A stretch of DNA of 35,124 bases. It comes from Oscillospiraceae bacterium. GTDB taxonomy: Bacteria > Bacillota > Clostridia > Oscillospirales > Oscillospiraceae. The stretch spans positions 1 through 35,124 of the forward strand of contig JAFRDQ010000087.1 in NCBI GenBank assembly GCA_017411225.1, read 5' to 3'. Within the stretch, counting starts at the first letter, position 1, and every line of letters starts with the position of its first letter. Below are positions 7,991 through 14,823 of the stretch, one piece after another. The notes beneath the pieces are model-generated. The model saw only the letters and a list, made by a program, of their open reading frames with translations, was not told the DNA's origin and searched no databases. The position numbers and the translations under genes were made by a program.

Positions 7991-9607
7991 CTATTCTGTA
8001 TCCGTATATATTTCCATATCCAATTCGTTTTCCTTGTTGGCGACGATCACGCAGACGGCAACGTCGCCGATGGCATTGCTGGCGGTGCGCGTGAGATCGA
8101 GAATCTGATCCACGCCGAAGATGAGCGCGAGCGCCGTGGTCGGGATGCCCATCATCATGGCCAGCGAGGACACCGAGAGCATGCCGGAGTTCTGCACGGC
8201 GGCGGCGCCGCCGGAGAGCACGAAGGCCATGACCGCGATGAGCAGCATCGTGTTCGGCGTGAGCTCCACGCCGAACAGCTGCGCCATGAGCACGCAGCAA
8301 ACGACCATATGGATCGCAGAGCCGTCCATGTTCACGCTCGCGCCGAGCGCGGCGGAGAACGACGCCACGCGCTCGGACACGCCGAGCTGGTTGGTGCACA
8401 GGCCCACGACCTTGGGCAGATATTCCCCGCTGCTGGCCCGCGGATTGACCCGGCGGAAGAACCGGAGGGTCTTGCGCGCATAGGGGCCCGATTTCACGCC
8501 GCCGAAGACGCGGATCATGAGATTGTAGATCAGGAACATGATCGTGCAGCCGGCGAGCTCCACCAGACCCAGCAGCAGAATCATCGGCAGCGGTCGGAAG
8601 GCAAAGCGCGCAGCGAGACTCGCCGTGGCGATGAACGTGAGCAGCGGCACGACGAGCGCGATGATCGCGACGATCGTCTGAAAGACCTGATTGAGCGCGG
8701 CGATGAGGCGGCGCAGCGGCTCTGACTTTTCGCCCACGATGCCCATGGCGACGCCGGTGACCACGGCCAGAAGCAGCACCTGCGGCATATTGTTGCTGAG
8801 AATGGGCTCGACGAGATGGACCGGCACGAGAGACAAAATGAACTCGCGCAGGCCGGGCGCGTCGAAAAACGCGTCGTTCGTTGCGCCCAGAAGAATGCCG
8901 TCCGGCAGCAGATGCGTGAACACCGGCAGTGCAAGCGCAAAGGCCACGAGGATTGCAAGCGCCGTCGTGAGCGAATACAGCCGCATGATCCGTCCGCCCA
9001 TGCGCCCGGTGTCCGTGAGGCTCGACAGGCCGGTGATGCTGTCGACCACGGCGCAGAACACCGCCGGGACGACCATGGCCGCCATCGCGTTCATGAAGAT
9101 CTGCTCGATGAGGCTGAACACGTTCGCCTCCAGCCACTCAACGGTGTCGGCCGGGAAAAGCACATGCATCAGCAGACCGATCACCAGACCGGCGAGGAGC
9201 GCGACGAAGGAGTAGACGATATACTTCTTCTCCTCCGTGTGGACGTGGATGGTGACCACGTTCCTTCCTTCCACGCGGTGATAGTTCAAAAGATGCTTGT
9301 GCGCGCGGAGAATCATCGTGCGGTAATAGTCCTCGGAGCCGGCAGACCAGTTCTGCGTCTCCAGAATGGGATTGTGCTCCGGCCCCGCGGCGGAGAGCGA
9401 GACGCTGAGCTTGCCGAAGCTGCGCTGCACGCGCGCCGTGACCGGCGCGCCCGGCATACATTCGGAGAACTTGACCGTGATCTCCTCCACAAGCAGCAGC
9501 GTCTGGCGAATTTCCCTGTCGGTGGCCCGCTCGGCCCGGAGCGCCTCGCGCAGCGCCTCACTGACAGCGGCAATGTGCAGGAGGTCTACGTCAAAGGTCT
9601 GTGCCAT
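7991..9607 (-). CDS. SDF-family dicarboxylate/amino acid symporter with soluble RsbW-like N-terminal domain
   Basis: The C-terminal 410 residues are a cation:dicarboxylate (glutamate-type) symporter with multiple membrane segments from about residue 130. The hallmark substrate and cation sites are recognisable: GASVNMDGSA near 425, the glycine-rich SGGAAAVQ hairpin, and the last helix VDQILDLTRTASNAIGD (family pattern D..R..N..GD). Before this come about 125 residues not usual for the family. Residues 1-90 resemble an anti-sigma-factor ATPase of RsbW type (LLLVEEITVKFSE at the N-box position), but the N-box asparagine and G1/G2 glycine boxes are not seen, so ATP binding is doubtful. The neighbours are STAS and SpoIIE/ATPase proteins. 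I infer that this domain is a docking site through which a STAS partner gates transport. Transported substrate unknown. Confidence 0.88.
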   Translation of the reverse strand: MAQTFDVDLLHIAAVSEALREALRAERATDREIRQTLLLVEEITVKFSECMPGAPVTARVQRSFGKLSVSLSAAGPEHNPILETQNWSAGSEDYYRTMILRAHKHLLNYHRVEGRNVVTIHVHTEEKKYIVYSFVALLAGLVIGLLMHVLFPADTVEWLEANVFSLIEQIFMNAMAAMVVPAVFCAVVDSITGLSSLTDTGRMGGRIMRLYSLTTALAILVAFALALPVFTHLLPDGILLGATNDAFFDAPGLREFILSLVPVHLVEPILSNNMPQVLLLAVVTGVAMGIVGEKSEPLRRLIAALNQVFQTIVAIIALVVPLLTFIATASLAARFAFRPLPMILLLGLVELAGCTIMFLIYNLMIRVFGGVKSGPYARKTLRFFRRVNPRASSGEYLPKVVGLCTNQLGVSERVASFSAALGASVNMDGSAIHMVVCCVLMAQLFGVELTPNTMLLIAVMAFVLSGGAAAVQNSGMLSVSSLAMMMGIPTTALALIFGVDQILDLTRTASNAIGDVAVCVIVANKENELDMEIYTDTE

Positions 9608-9610
9608 GCC

Positions 9611-9907
9611 TTATTCGATCGTGAGAATGCCGGAGAAGCCCGTGATCTCAAAGACCTCCATGACGCCCTCGTTCACGCCGGTGAGCACCATGCTTCCCTG
9701 CTTGCTCATGAGCTTCTGCGTGGAGAGCAGCACGCGCAGACCCGCCGAGGAGATGTAATCCATCGCGCTGAAATCGAGCACGAGCTCCTTTACGCCCGGG
9801 AGCGCCTCCTTGAGCGCGGCGTCGAGCTCCGGCGCGGTGGTGGTATCGAGCCGCCCGATCACGGCCATATTCAGGCGGTCGCCCGTCAGTTCCTTGCGAA
9901 TATCCAT
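9611..9907 (-). CDS. Stand-alone STAS protein (anti-sigma factor antagonist family)
   Basis: This 98-residue single-domain STAS protein has the classical DYISSAGLRVLLS motif with the paired serines 53/54 that RsbW/SpoIIAB-type kinases phosphorylate in homologues. It is the first gene of the cluster at 4657-9907, 3 bases before the symporter gene. A longer frame reaches 9988, but the ATG at 9907 is preceded by AGAAAGGAAC at good spacing, and the upstream 27 residues overlap the predicted promoter region. I therefore start at MDIRKE. Likely partners are the ATPase and phosphatase domains of the protein at 4657-6789 and possibly the N-terminal domain of the symporter. No sigma factor target is encoded nearby. 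Confidence 0.93.
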   Translation of the reverse strand: MDIRKELTGDRLNMAVIGRLDTTTAPELDAALKEALPGVKELVLDFSAMDYISSAGLRVLLSTQKLMSKQGSMVLTGVNEGVMEVFEITGFSGILTIE

Positions 9908-9976
9908 AATCGTTTTGTTCCTTTCTACCTGCATCAGGATTGATCTGGGAATACAGTGTATAATCGACCAATTATG

Positions 9977-10005
9977 ATTATAACACAATTCGTTTCACAG
10001 CTCAA
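9977..10005 (-). promoter_or_regulatory. Promoter of the STAS/symporter/SpoIIE cluster
   Basis: On the minus strand TTGAGC (10000-10005) is spaced 17 bases from TATAAT (9977-9982). A transcript from it would start near 9970 and carry a leader of about 60 bases before the STAS start at 9907. Confidence 0.65.
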
Positions 10006-10028
10006 TGATTTCACAGGGTTTTCCGACA

Positions 10029-10046
10029 TTTTCAGAATTCTGAAAA
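10029..10046. promoter_or_regulatory. 18-bp perfect palindrome between divergent promoters
   Basis: TTTTCAGAATTCTGAAAA is a perfect dyad. It lies upstream of both divergent promoters (9977-10005 minus and 10062-10090 plus), where a regulator binding site would act on the lipoprotein gene and the STAS cluster. No known operator consensus is matched by eye. Confidence 0.45.
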
Positions 10047-10061
10047 ATCGCGCCCCGGTAC

Positions 10062-10090
10062 TTGTATTCGACGATGCGGAGTGGTATTCT
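10062..10090 (+). promoter_or_regulatory. Promoter of the lipoprotein gene
   Basis: TTGTAT (10062-10067) and TATTCT (10085-10090) are separated by 17 bases. The predicted leader is about 58 bases and contains the GAAAGGAG ribosome-binding site at 10138-10145. Confidence 0.6.
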
Positions 10091-10154
10091 GTTTCCAAAC
10101 GGACCGTTGGGGCGGCCATGTTTTTTGGCATGATCTTGAAAGGAGTCGGTTTAC

Positions 10155-10631
10155 ATGAAAAGAACACTTTGTCTGGCTGCGGCGCTGATTTTGGTCATTT
10201 CACTCTGCGCCTGCGGCACGAACGGAGCGCAGAGCGCGGGGTCCGAGGCTCTGCCGGACGACGGACAGAACCCCGTGATGAACTTCATCGGCGTTTACGG
10301 ACACGACCGTGCCTCTGTGATGGTCGAGCCCGACGGCACAGACGGCGCAAAGATCACCGTCACATGGGCCAGCAGCGCGGCCGAGAACTCCGAATGGGTC
10401 ATGAGCGGCAAGTTCGATCCCGATGCGCTCACGGTCACTTACAGCGACTGCGTGAAGACCACTTACGTCTGGAACGAGCAGGGCGAGATCGATTCCGAGA
10501 CCGTGGAATATGAAAACGGCGAGGGCACGATCACCTTTGCCGACGGCGAGGCGCTCACGCTCACATGGGACGACGCGCAGGAGCACATCGCGGACGGAAC
10601 CGTTTTTGAGTACGCAAGTTTGGGAGAATGA
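10155..10631 (+). CDS. Small secreted lipoprotein of unknown function
   Basis: The 158-residue protein has a lipoprotein signal peptide: MKRT, a hydrophobic core, and a lipobox SLCAC with the modified cysteine at residue 20. The mature part is acidic and rich in T/V/W strands, with repeated ITVTW- and LTLTW-like segments that suggest a small beta-sandwich or barrel. I do not recognise a family. A strong GAAAGGAG and its own promoter precede it, and a bidirectional terminator follows directly. It is divergent from the STAS/symporter cluster and shares its control region, so a functional link is possible but unproven. Confidence 0.85.
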   Translation: MKRTLCLAAALILVISLCACGTNGAQSAGSEALPDDGQNPVMNFIGVYGHDRASVMVEPDGTDGAKITVTWASSAAENSEWVMSGKFDPDALTVTYSDCVKTTYVWNEQGEIDSETVEYENGEGTITFADGEALTLTWDDAQEHIADGTVFEYASLGE

Positions 10632-10639
10632 CCATGATA

Positions 10640-10671
10640 AAAAGAGAGTCTGCAAAAGCAGACTCTCTTTT
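10640..10671. terminator. Bidirectional intrinsic terminator
   Basis: AAAAGAGAGTCTGC (10640-10653) pairs perfectly with 10658-10671 around an AAAA loop, giving a 14-bp stem with A/T ends on both strands. It serves the lipoprotein gene on the plus strand and the ThrE-type gene on the minus strand. Confidence 0.9.
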
Positions 10672-10676
10672 GATTG

Positions 10677-11111
10677 TTATCGTTTCGTCTGCAGCTGCCG
10701 CAGGGCGATGACGAAGCTGATGCCGGCGGCGATGGCGAGGGCGGCCTGCATGGTCTGCGAGCCGTAGTGCCGCGCATCGGGTAAATTGCCGCGCACGGCG
10801 CTGGCCATGGCGTAATAGAGGCTGCTGCCGGGCACGAGCGGGATGATCGCGGGGACGACGAAGATCGTGGCCGGCGTTTTGCGCAGGTGCGCGAGCGCCT
10901 CGGCATAAAACACGGCGAAGCCCGCCGCCATGATGCAGGGCAGAAACCCCTCGCGCAGCAGCGCGCCGACGGCGAGATAGATCCCCCACGTGAACACGCC
11001 GCCGAGGCTCGCCCAGAGCAGATGACCCCTGCGCATGCCGAATAGGAGCGAGAAGCCCATCGAGCCGAGGAAGGCCGTGACGAGCTGAATGATTGCGGTT
11101 TTCAGATCCAT
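10677..11111 (-). CDS. Threonine/serine exporter, small subunit (ThrE_2/YjjB type)
   Basis: The 144-residue integral membrane protein has about five hydrophobic segments. It belongs to the half of the ThrE exporter that in many bacteria is a separate polypeptide (DUF3815/YjjB). The recognisable stretch is the VVPAIIPLVPGSSLYYAM loop near the middle, typical for this half. It follows its partner gene (11125-11898) by 13 bases and has a GAGGAGGGGG ribosome-binding site. Together they would export threonine, serine or small dicarboxylates such as succinate (as reported for YjjPB). The exact substrate is not deducible. Confidence 0.9.
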   Translation of the reverse strand: MDLKTAIIQLVTAFLGSMGFSLLFGMRRGHLLWASLGGVFTWGIYLAVGALLREGFLPCIMAAGFAVFYAEALAHLRKTPATIFVVPAIIPLVPGSSLYYAMASAVRGNLPDARHYGSQTMQAALAIAAGISFVIALRQLQTKR

Positions 11112-11124
11112 AGCTTCCCCCTCC

Positions 11125-11898
11125 TCACATCAGAATGTCGCAGATGCGCATGGCGACCATGAAGCCGCCGGCGAGCGAGCCCGCCCAGAGCAGGCTGTCG
11201 GCCAGGCGCACGAGACCGGAGATCGTGTTGCCGAGGAGGATGTTGCGCACGGCGTTCGTCATGGCAAGGCCCGGGATGAGCAGCATGATATCGCCGATGA
11301 GGATCTTGTCCATATGCAGCGCCGGGATCGCGACTGTCAGGAGCTCCGCCGCGACGCCGATGAGAAATGAGACGAGGAGGTTGCGCGCGACGGTGTTGAT
11401 CTCCGTGCGGTCGAGCCGCAGCTGCAGCAGGCAGATGAGCGCGCCGAGAATCGCCGCCGCGAGCCCGTCCCAGACGGAGCCGCCGAAAAACACGGCGAAG
11501 CTCCCGGCGGCGAGCACGCTGCCGACGAGCTGCACCCGGAAGGGCTTGCGCCCCGCGGCGACCGCATCGATCCGCGCGCGCAGCTCTTCGATCTCCAGCG
11601 GTTCGGCACAGACGGCGCGGCTGAGCGCGTTGAGCTTCTCGAGGCGATAGAAATCCGTGCCGTCGTCGCGGACGATGCGGCGCGTCTCCGTGACGGCCTC
11701 GTGCCCGGGAAACTCCATCGTGAGGCTGATGATCGATGTGATGACGAACACATCCGTCTCCGAGGCGCCGTAGGCCCTGCCGATGCGCGAGAGCGTGTCC
11801 TCCACGCGGCTGATCTCCGCGCCGCAGCCGAGCAGCAGCTGCCCCATATCCAAAATGCAGTCAAGCAGTTGCCCCTGCAGTTCACTGGTCAGTTCCAT
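11125..11898 (-). CDS. Threonine/serine exporter, large subunit (ThrE/YjjP type)
   Basis: The 257-residue protein starts at MELTSELQGQ, behind AGGAGAACAG; the frame continues 26 residues upstream without a good ribosome-binding site and through a terminator-like hairpin, so I reject the longer form. The cytosolic N-terminal part has the family features LLGCGAEISRVEDTLSRI and the FVITSIISLTMEFPG strand. The C-terminal half holds about five membrane segments with the LIPGLAMTNAVRNIL motif that mirrors the PGSSLYYA motif of the small subunit. It forms a two-gene operon with 10677-11111 and is predicted to be an amino acid or dicarboxylate exporter. Confidence 0.92.
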   Translation of the reverse strand: MELTSELQGQLLDCILDMGQLLLGCGAEISRVEDTLSRIGRAYGASETDVFVITSIISLTMEFPGHEAVTETRRIVRDDGTDFYRLEKLNALSRAVCAEPLEIEELRARIDAVAAGRKPFRVQLVGSVLAAGSFAVFFGGSVWDGLAAAILGALICLLQLRLDRTEINTVARNLLVSFLIGVAAELLTVAIPALHMDKILIGDIMLLIPGLAMTNAVRNILLGNTISGLVRLADSLLWAGSLAGGFMVAMRICDILM

Positions 11899-11917
11899 TT
11901 TCTGTTCTCCTATGACG

Positions 11918-11943
11918 GAAAGCCGCTCTGATGAGCGGCTTTC
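11918..11943. terminator. Probable terminator hairpin
   Basis: An 11-bp perfect stem, GAAAGCCGCTC / GAGCGGCTTTC, closes a 4-base loop between the C39-like gene and the exporter operon, both on the minus strand. The T tail is short (TTTC), so efficiency is uncertain. It would end transcripts of the gene at 11960-12784. Confidence 0.55.
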
Positions 11944-11959
11944 ATTTGATTTGGCGTTA

Positions 11960-12784
11960 TTATTGACACATCGCAAGCTGCACGTCGTTCGGCTGGTGTG
12001 CGGTTTCCTTTGCCGGAAGCGGAGCGCCGCTCACCGGCTGCAGGACGCCGTCTATCGAGTGCGCGGCTTCCTTCGCCGGAAGCAGAGCCTCGGTGATCCA
12101 GGCGTTGTCCGAGCCCATCAGCTGACGGGTCTGCGACTTGAGCGCGTCGGCGCGGATCGCGTCGAGCGGGATCTCGTCCATGTCGGCGGTGATCTCCATA
12201 TCGGTGATGGCCCAGTAGGCCGTGGCATTGCGGAGCACCGCGTCCTGCGTGCCGCCGAGGCGGTAGCCGTTCCAGCTGTCCGCGAGCGGGATGCGGCGGC
12301 AGCTGTTATACGGCGCGGGGTCGGCGCAGTAGAACGTGTCGCCCTCATAGTCCGTGAGGAACACCGCGTGCGGCACATTGCCGCAGTAGAACTCGATGCC
12401 CTCGGGGTGCGCGTCCAGCACCGCCTTGAGCTCCTCGGCGGTGATGCCGTAAAGCTCGGTGCGCTCAACGCTGATGGAGGCGTAATCGGTCTCAAACGAC
12501 CACTGATACATGATCCCCTGTCCCCAGAGCCAGCAGGCGTTGGCCGCCTCACGCTCGCCGATCTCACTCCAATGGCTGCTGCCATTGACATACAGCGCGG
12601 AGCGCAGGAGCATCGCGGCCGAGGTCATCGTGCAGATGCCGCCGCGGGACTGCTCCAGATAAAGCTCCTGCGGCAGGATCTCCGCCGCCTGCGCGCTGGT
12701 GCCCAGCGCCGCCAGAAGGCCAAAGCACAAAACTGCAATCAGCAGAATGCTGAGGATTCGTTTTTGTATTCGTAAAATTTGCAT
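11960..12784 (-). CDS. Secreted C39-like (papain-fold) cysteine peptidase domain protein
   Basis: The 274-residue protein begins MQILRIQKR with a GAAAGGAG ribosome-binding site; an upstream in-frame ATG at 12847 lies in the promoter and is rejected. The signal peptide ends about residue 34 (TSAQA-AEI). The mature part looks like the C39-like family: the nucleophile C51 in RGGICTMTSAAMLL, H139 in NVPHAVFLTDY and D155 in CADPAPYN. In related proteins this domain hydrolyses peptides or acts as a pseudoenzyme. The C-terminal tail contains a short duplicated motif (LLPAKEAAH / PLPAKETAH). It stands alone between terminator-like hairpins and diverges from ppaC. Confidence 0.75.
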   Translation of the reverse strand: MQILRIQKRILSILLIAVLCFGLLAALGTSAQAAEILPQELYLEQSRGGICTMTSAAMLLRSALYVNGSSHWSEIGEREAANACWLWGQGIMYQWSFETDYASISVERTELYGITAEELKAVLDAHPEGIEFYCGNVPHAVFLTDYEGDTFYCADPAPYNSCRRIPLADSWNGYRLGGTQDAVLRNATAYWAITDMEITADMDEIPLDAIRADALKSQTRQLMGSDNAWITEALLPAKEAAHSIDGVLQPVSGAPLPAKETAHQPNDVQLAMCQ

Positions 12785-12811
12785 AAAAGCTCCTTTCTGA
12801 AAACGTTGCCC

Positions 12812-12840
12812 ATTATACCAAAGGATTATGGAAACCACAA
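12812..12840 (-). promoter_or_regulatory. Promoter of the C39-like peptidase gene
   Basis: On the minus strand TTGTGG (12835-12840) and TATAAT (12812-12817) are 17 bases apart, upstream of the start at 12784. The -10 is perfect and the -35 is weak. Confidence 0.6.
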
Positions 12841-12874
12841 TTGGCAATTTAAACGAAATGTTTACAGAACGCTC

Positions 12875-12902
12875 TTGACATGCGGTCTTTATCCACTATA
12901 AT
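12875..12902 (+). promoter_or_regulatory. Strong sigma-A promoter of ppaC
   Basis: A perfect TTGACA (12875-12880) and a perfect TATAAT (12897-12902) are separated by 16 bases. The start would be near 12909, giving a 57-base leader with AAAAAGGAG before the ATG at 12966. Confidence 0.85.
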
Positions 12903-12965
12903 GGTTACGAAAATGTAATCTTTTTGTGAACATTTCCTGAATCTGTAAAAAGGAGCACTGGCTTC

Positions 12966-14576
12966 ATGAATGAAATTTACGTCACAGGGCACCGCAACCC
13001 GGACACCGACTCGATCGTGGCGGCGATGAGCTATGCCGCGCTGCAGAACGCGCTCGGACACCGCGAATATGTGGCGGCGCACCTCGACCACATCAACGAC
13101 GAGACGCGCCGCATGCTCGACCGCTTTGGCTTTGAGCCGCCGGTGGCGATCTCCAATGTGCGCACGCAGGTGCGCGATCTGGATTTTGACACGCCGCCCG
13201 CGCTCGACTCCTCCGTGACGATGGACCGCGCATGGCGCATCATGCTCGAGCAGAGCATCTCCGTCGTGCCGGTGACGACGGAGGACGGAAAGCTGCACGG
13301 CATGCTCTCCGCCGGCGACATCGCAAGCTACGACATGCGCTCGATCACGGACAACCACGTGGAGAATCTGCCGCTGTTCAACCTGCTGAGCGTGCTCGAA
13401 GGGCGCGTGCAGGGCGAGGGCGACCCGGTGGACACCGTGTCGGGCACGGTTTCGATCGCGGTGCCGCAGAGCATTGAAAATCTGCTCTTCGAGGGGCAGG
13501 ACCACGTGGTGATCTGCGGAGACCAGCCGGACATGATCCGCCGCGCGCTGGCCCATCAGGTCTCGTGCCTGATTCTCTGCCAGACGGACGTGCGCCCCGA
13601 GTGGCTCGAGCACGTTGGGCGCACGTGCGTCATTTCCACACCGTTTGACGCGGCAAAGGTCGCGCGCCTGGTGTATCAGGCGATCCCGGTGACCCGCGCG
13701 TGCCAGACGAAGGGGCTCGTGAGCTTCCATCTGGACGATTACATCGACGATGTGCGCGAGGAGGTGCTCAAAAGCCGCTACCGCTGCTACCCGGTGCTCG
13801 ACGAGAACGACCGCGTCGTCGGCACGCTCAGCCGCTATCACCTGCTGCGGCCGCGCCGCAAGCGCGTGGTGCTCGTGGATCACAACGAGCGCGCGCAGGC
13901 CGTGCCCGGGCTGGATCAGGCGGAGATCCTTGAGATCATCGACCACCACCGCCTCGCGGACATCCAGACCGCGCAGCCGGTGCGCATGCGCAATGAGCCC
14001 GTGGGCAGCACGAACACGATCATCGCAGGCATGTATCAGGAATACGGCGTGATGCCGAGCCCGAACATGGCGGGACTGATCGCCTCGGCGATCCTCTCCG
14101 ACACGGTCATCTTCAAGTCCCCCACCTGCACAAAGCGCGATATCGACATGGCAGAGCGCATGGCGCGCATTGCGAAGGTCTCGCTCGAGGAGGTCGGCAA
14201 GGAGCTCTTCTCCGCCTCCGGCTCGGACGACAAGAGCGCCGAGGAGCTCTTCCTCGCGGACTTCAAGGAGTTCCACATCGCCGAGCAGAAGCTCGGCGTG
14301 AGCCAGATCACCTGCGTGGACTCCGCGCGGCTCTTAGAGCGCAAGGCGGAGTTCCTGGAGCTGATGGCGAGCCTGCGCAAAACCAACCGCTACGACATGG
14401 TCATCCTCATGCTCACGGACGTGCTGCTCGAGGGCACGCAGCTGGTGTACCTCGGCAGCGACGACACGATCAGCCGCGCGTTCTCCATCGAGCCGCACGA
14501 CAACACGCTCTTCCTCCCCCGCGTGATGAGCCGGAAAAAGCAGATCATCCCGATGCTGACGGCGTTGTGGGGATAA
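12966..14576 (+). CDS. ppaC: Manganese-dependent inorganic pyrophosphatase with CBS and DRTGG regulatory insert
   Basis: Family II pyrophosphatase, hydrolysing PPi to two phosphates in the cytosol. The DHH catalytic domain starts with GHRNPDTDSI (metal-binding H and D residues) and continues at IIDHHR near 325-329; the C-terminal DHHA2 domain covers about 420-536. Between the two DHH parts, residues about 65-300 hold a CBS domain, a DRTGG domain and a second CBS domain, as in the nucleotide-regulated pyrophosphatases of Clostridia. At 536 residues it matches that long type, against about 310 for the plain enzyme. AMP/ADP inhibition and ATP or Ap4A activation are expected from the family. It is monocistronic, with a strong promoter and a hairpin after the stop. 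Confidence 0.95.
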   Translation: MNEIYVTGHRNPDTDSIVAAMSYAALQNALGHREYVAAHLDHINDETRRMLDRFGFEPPVAISNVRTQVRDLDFDTPPALDSSVTMDRAWRIMLEQSISVVPVTTEDGKLHGMLSAGDIASYDMRSITDNHVENLPLFNLLSVLEGRVQGEGDPVDTVSGTVSIAVPQSIENLLFEGQDHVVICGDQPDMIRRALAHQVSCLILCQTDVRPEWLEHVGRTCVISTPFDAAKVARLVYQAIPVTRACQTKGLVSFHLDDYIDDVREEVLKSRYRCYPVLDENDRVVGTLSRYHLLRPRRKRVVLVDHNERAQAVPGLDQAEILEIIDHHRLADIQTAQPVRMRNEPVGSTNTIIAGMYQEYGVMPSPNMAGLIASAILSDTVIFKSPTCTKRDIDMAERMARIAKVSLEEVGKELFSASGSDDKSAEELFLADFKEFHIAEQKLGVSQITCVDSARLLERKAEFLELMASLRKTNRYDMVILMLTDVLLEGTQLVYLGSDDTISRAFSIEPHDNTLFLPRVMSRKKQIIPMLTALWG

Positions 14577-14582
14577 AAAAAT

Positions 14583-14616
14583 CAAACTGTCGAAAAACTC
14601 GTTTTTCGACAGTTTG
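14583..14616 (+). terminator. Hairpin after ppaC
   Basis: A perfect 15-16 bp inverted repeat (CAAACTGTCGAAAAAC and its complement) directly follows the ppaC stop. The descending arm starts with TTTTT rather than having a T tail after it, so it is atypical as an intrinsic terminator. Confidence 0.6.
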
Positions 14617-14787
14617 AGAGGGATACTCGCTTTTATCGCACCGGGCTCTGCCCGGTTTGGTCGAAGCGAGGGGCTGGCGTCGCGCCAGCCCGAAGGAGTT
14701 TTTCCGCCGCACATGTCGCCGGAAAAACGATTTGATTTCTTCGCGCCTTCCGAGGCGCGAACTCTGCGAGGCTATTTTGATGCATTG
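14617..14787. repeat. Cluster of small palindromes, possible dispersed element
   Basis: This non-coding stretch between ppaC and the MFS gene holds consecutive hairpins: CCGGGC/GCCCGG, GGGCTGGCG/CGCCAGCCC, a TTTTTCC...GGAAAAA pair around 14700-14728, and CGCGCCTTCCGAGGCGCG. A plus-strand frame of 73 codons crosses it but has no ribosome-binding site and follows the palindromes. I read it as a composite palindromic element; a structured RNA is an alternative. Confidence 0.5.
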
Positions 14788-14822
14788 AAAACAGGCAGTG
14801 CTCTCTTGAGTGCTGCCTGTTT
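14788..14822. terminator. Terminator of the MFS gene
   Basis: AAACAGGCAG at 14788-14797 pairs with CTGCCTGTTT at 14813-14822, with a short internal mismatch and CTC/GAG near the loop. It lies one base past the MFS stop codon. A/T ends on both sides make it bidirectional. Confidence 0.75.
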
Positions 14823-14823
14823 C

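Noticed and set aside
12849..14276. 475-codon minus-strand frame opposite ppaC
   Set aside because: Shadow frame that would begin inside ppaC, with no supporting signals.
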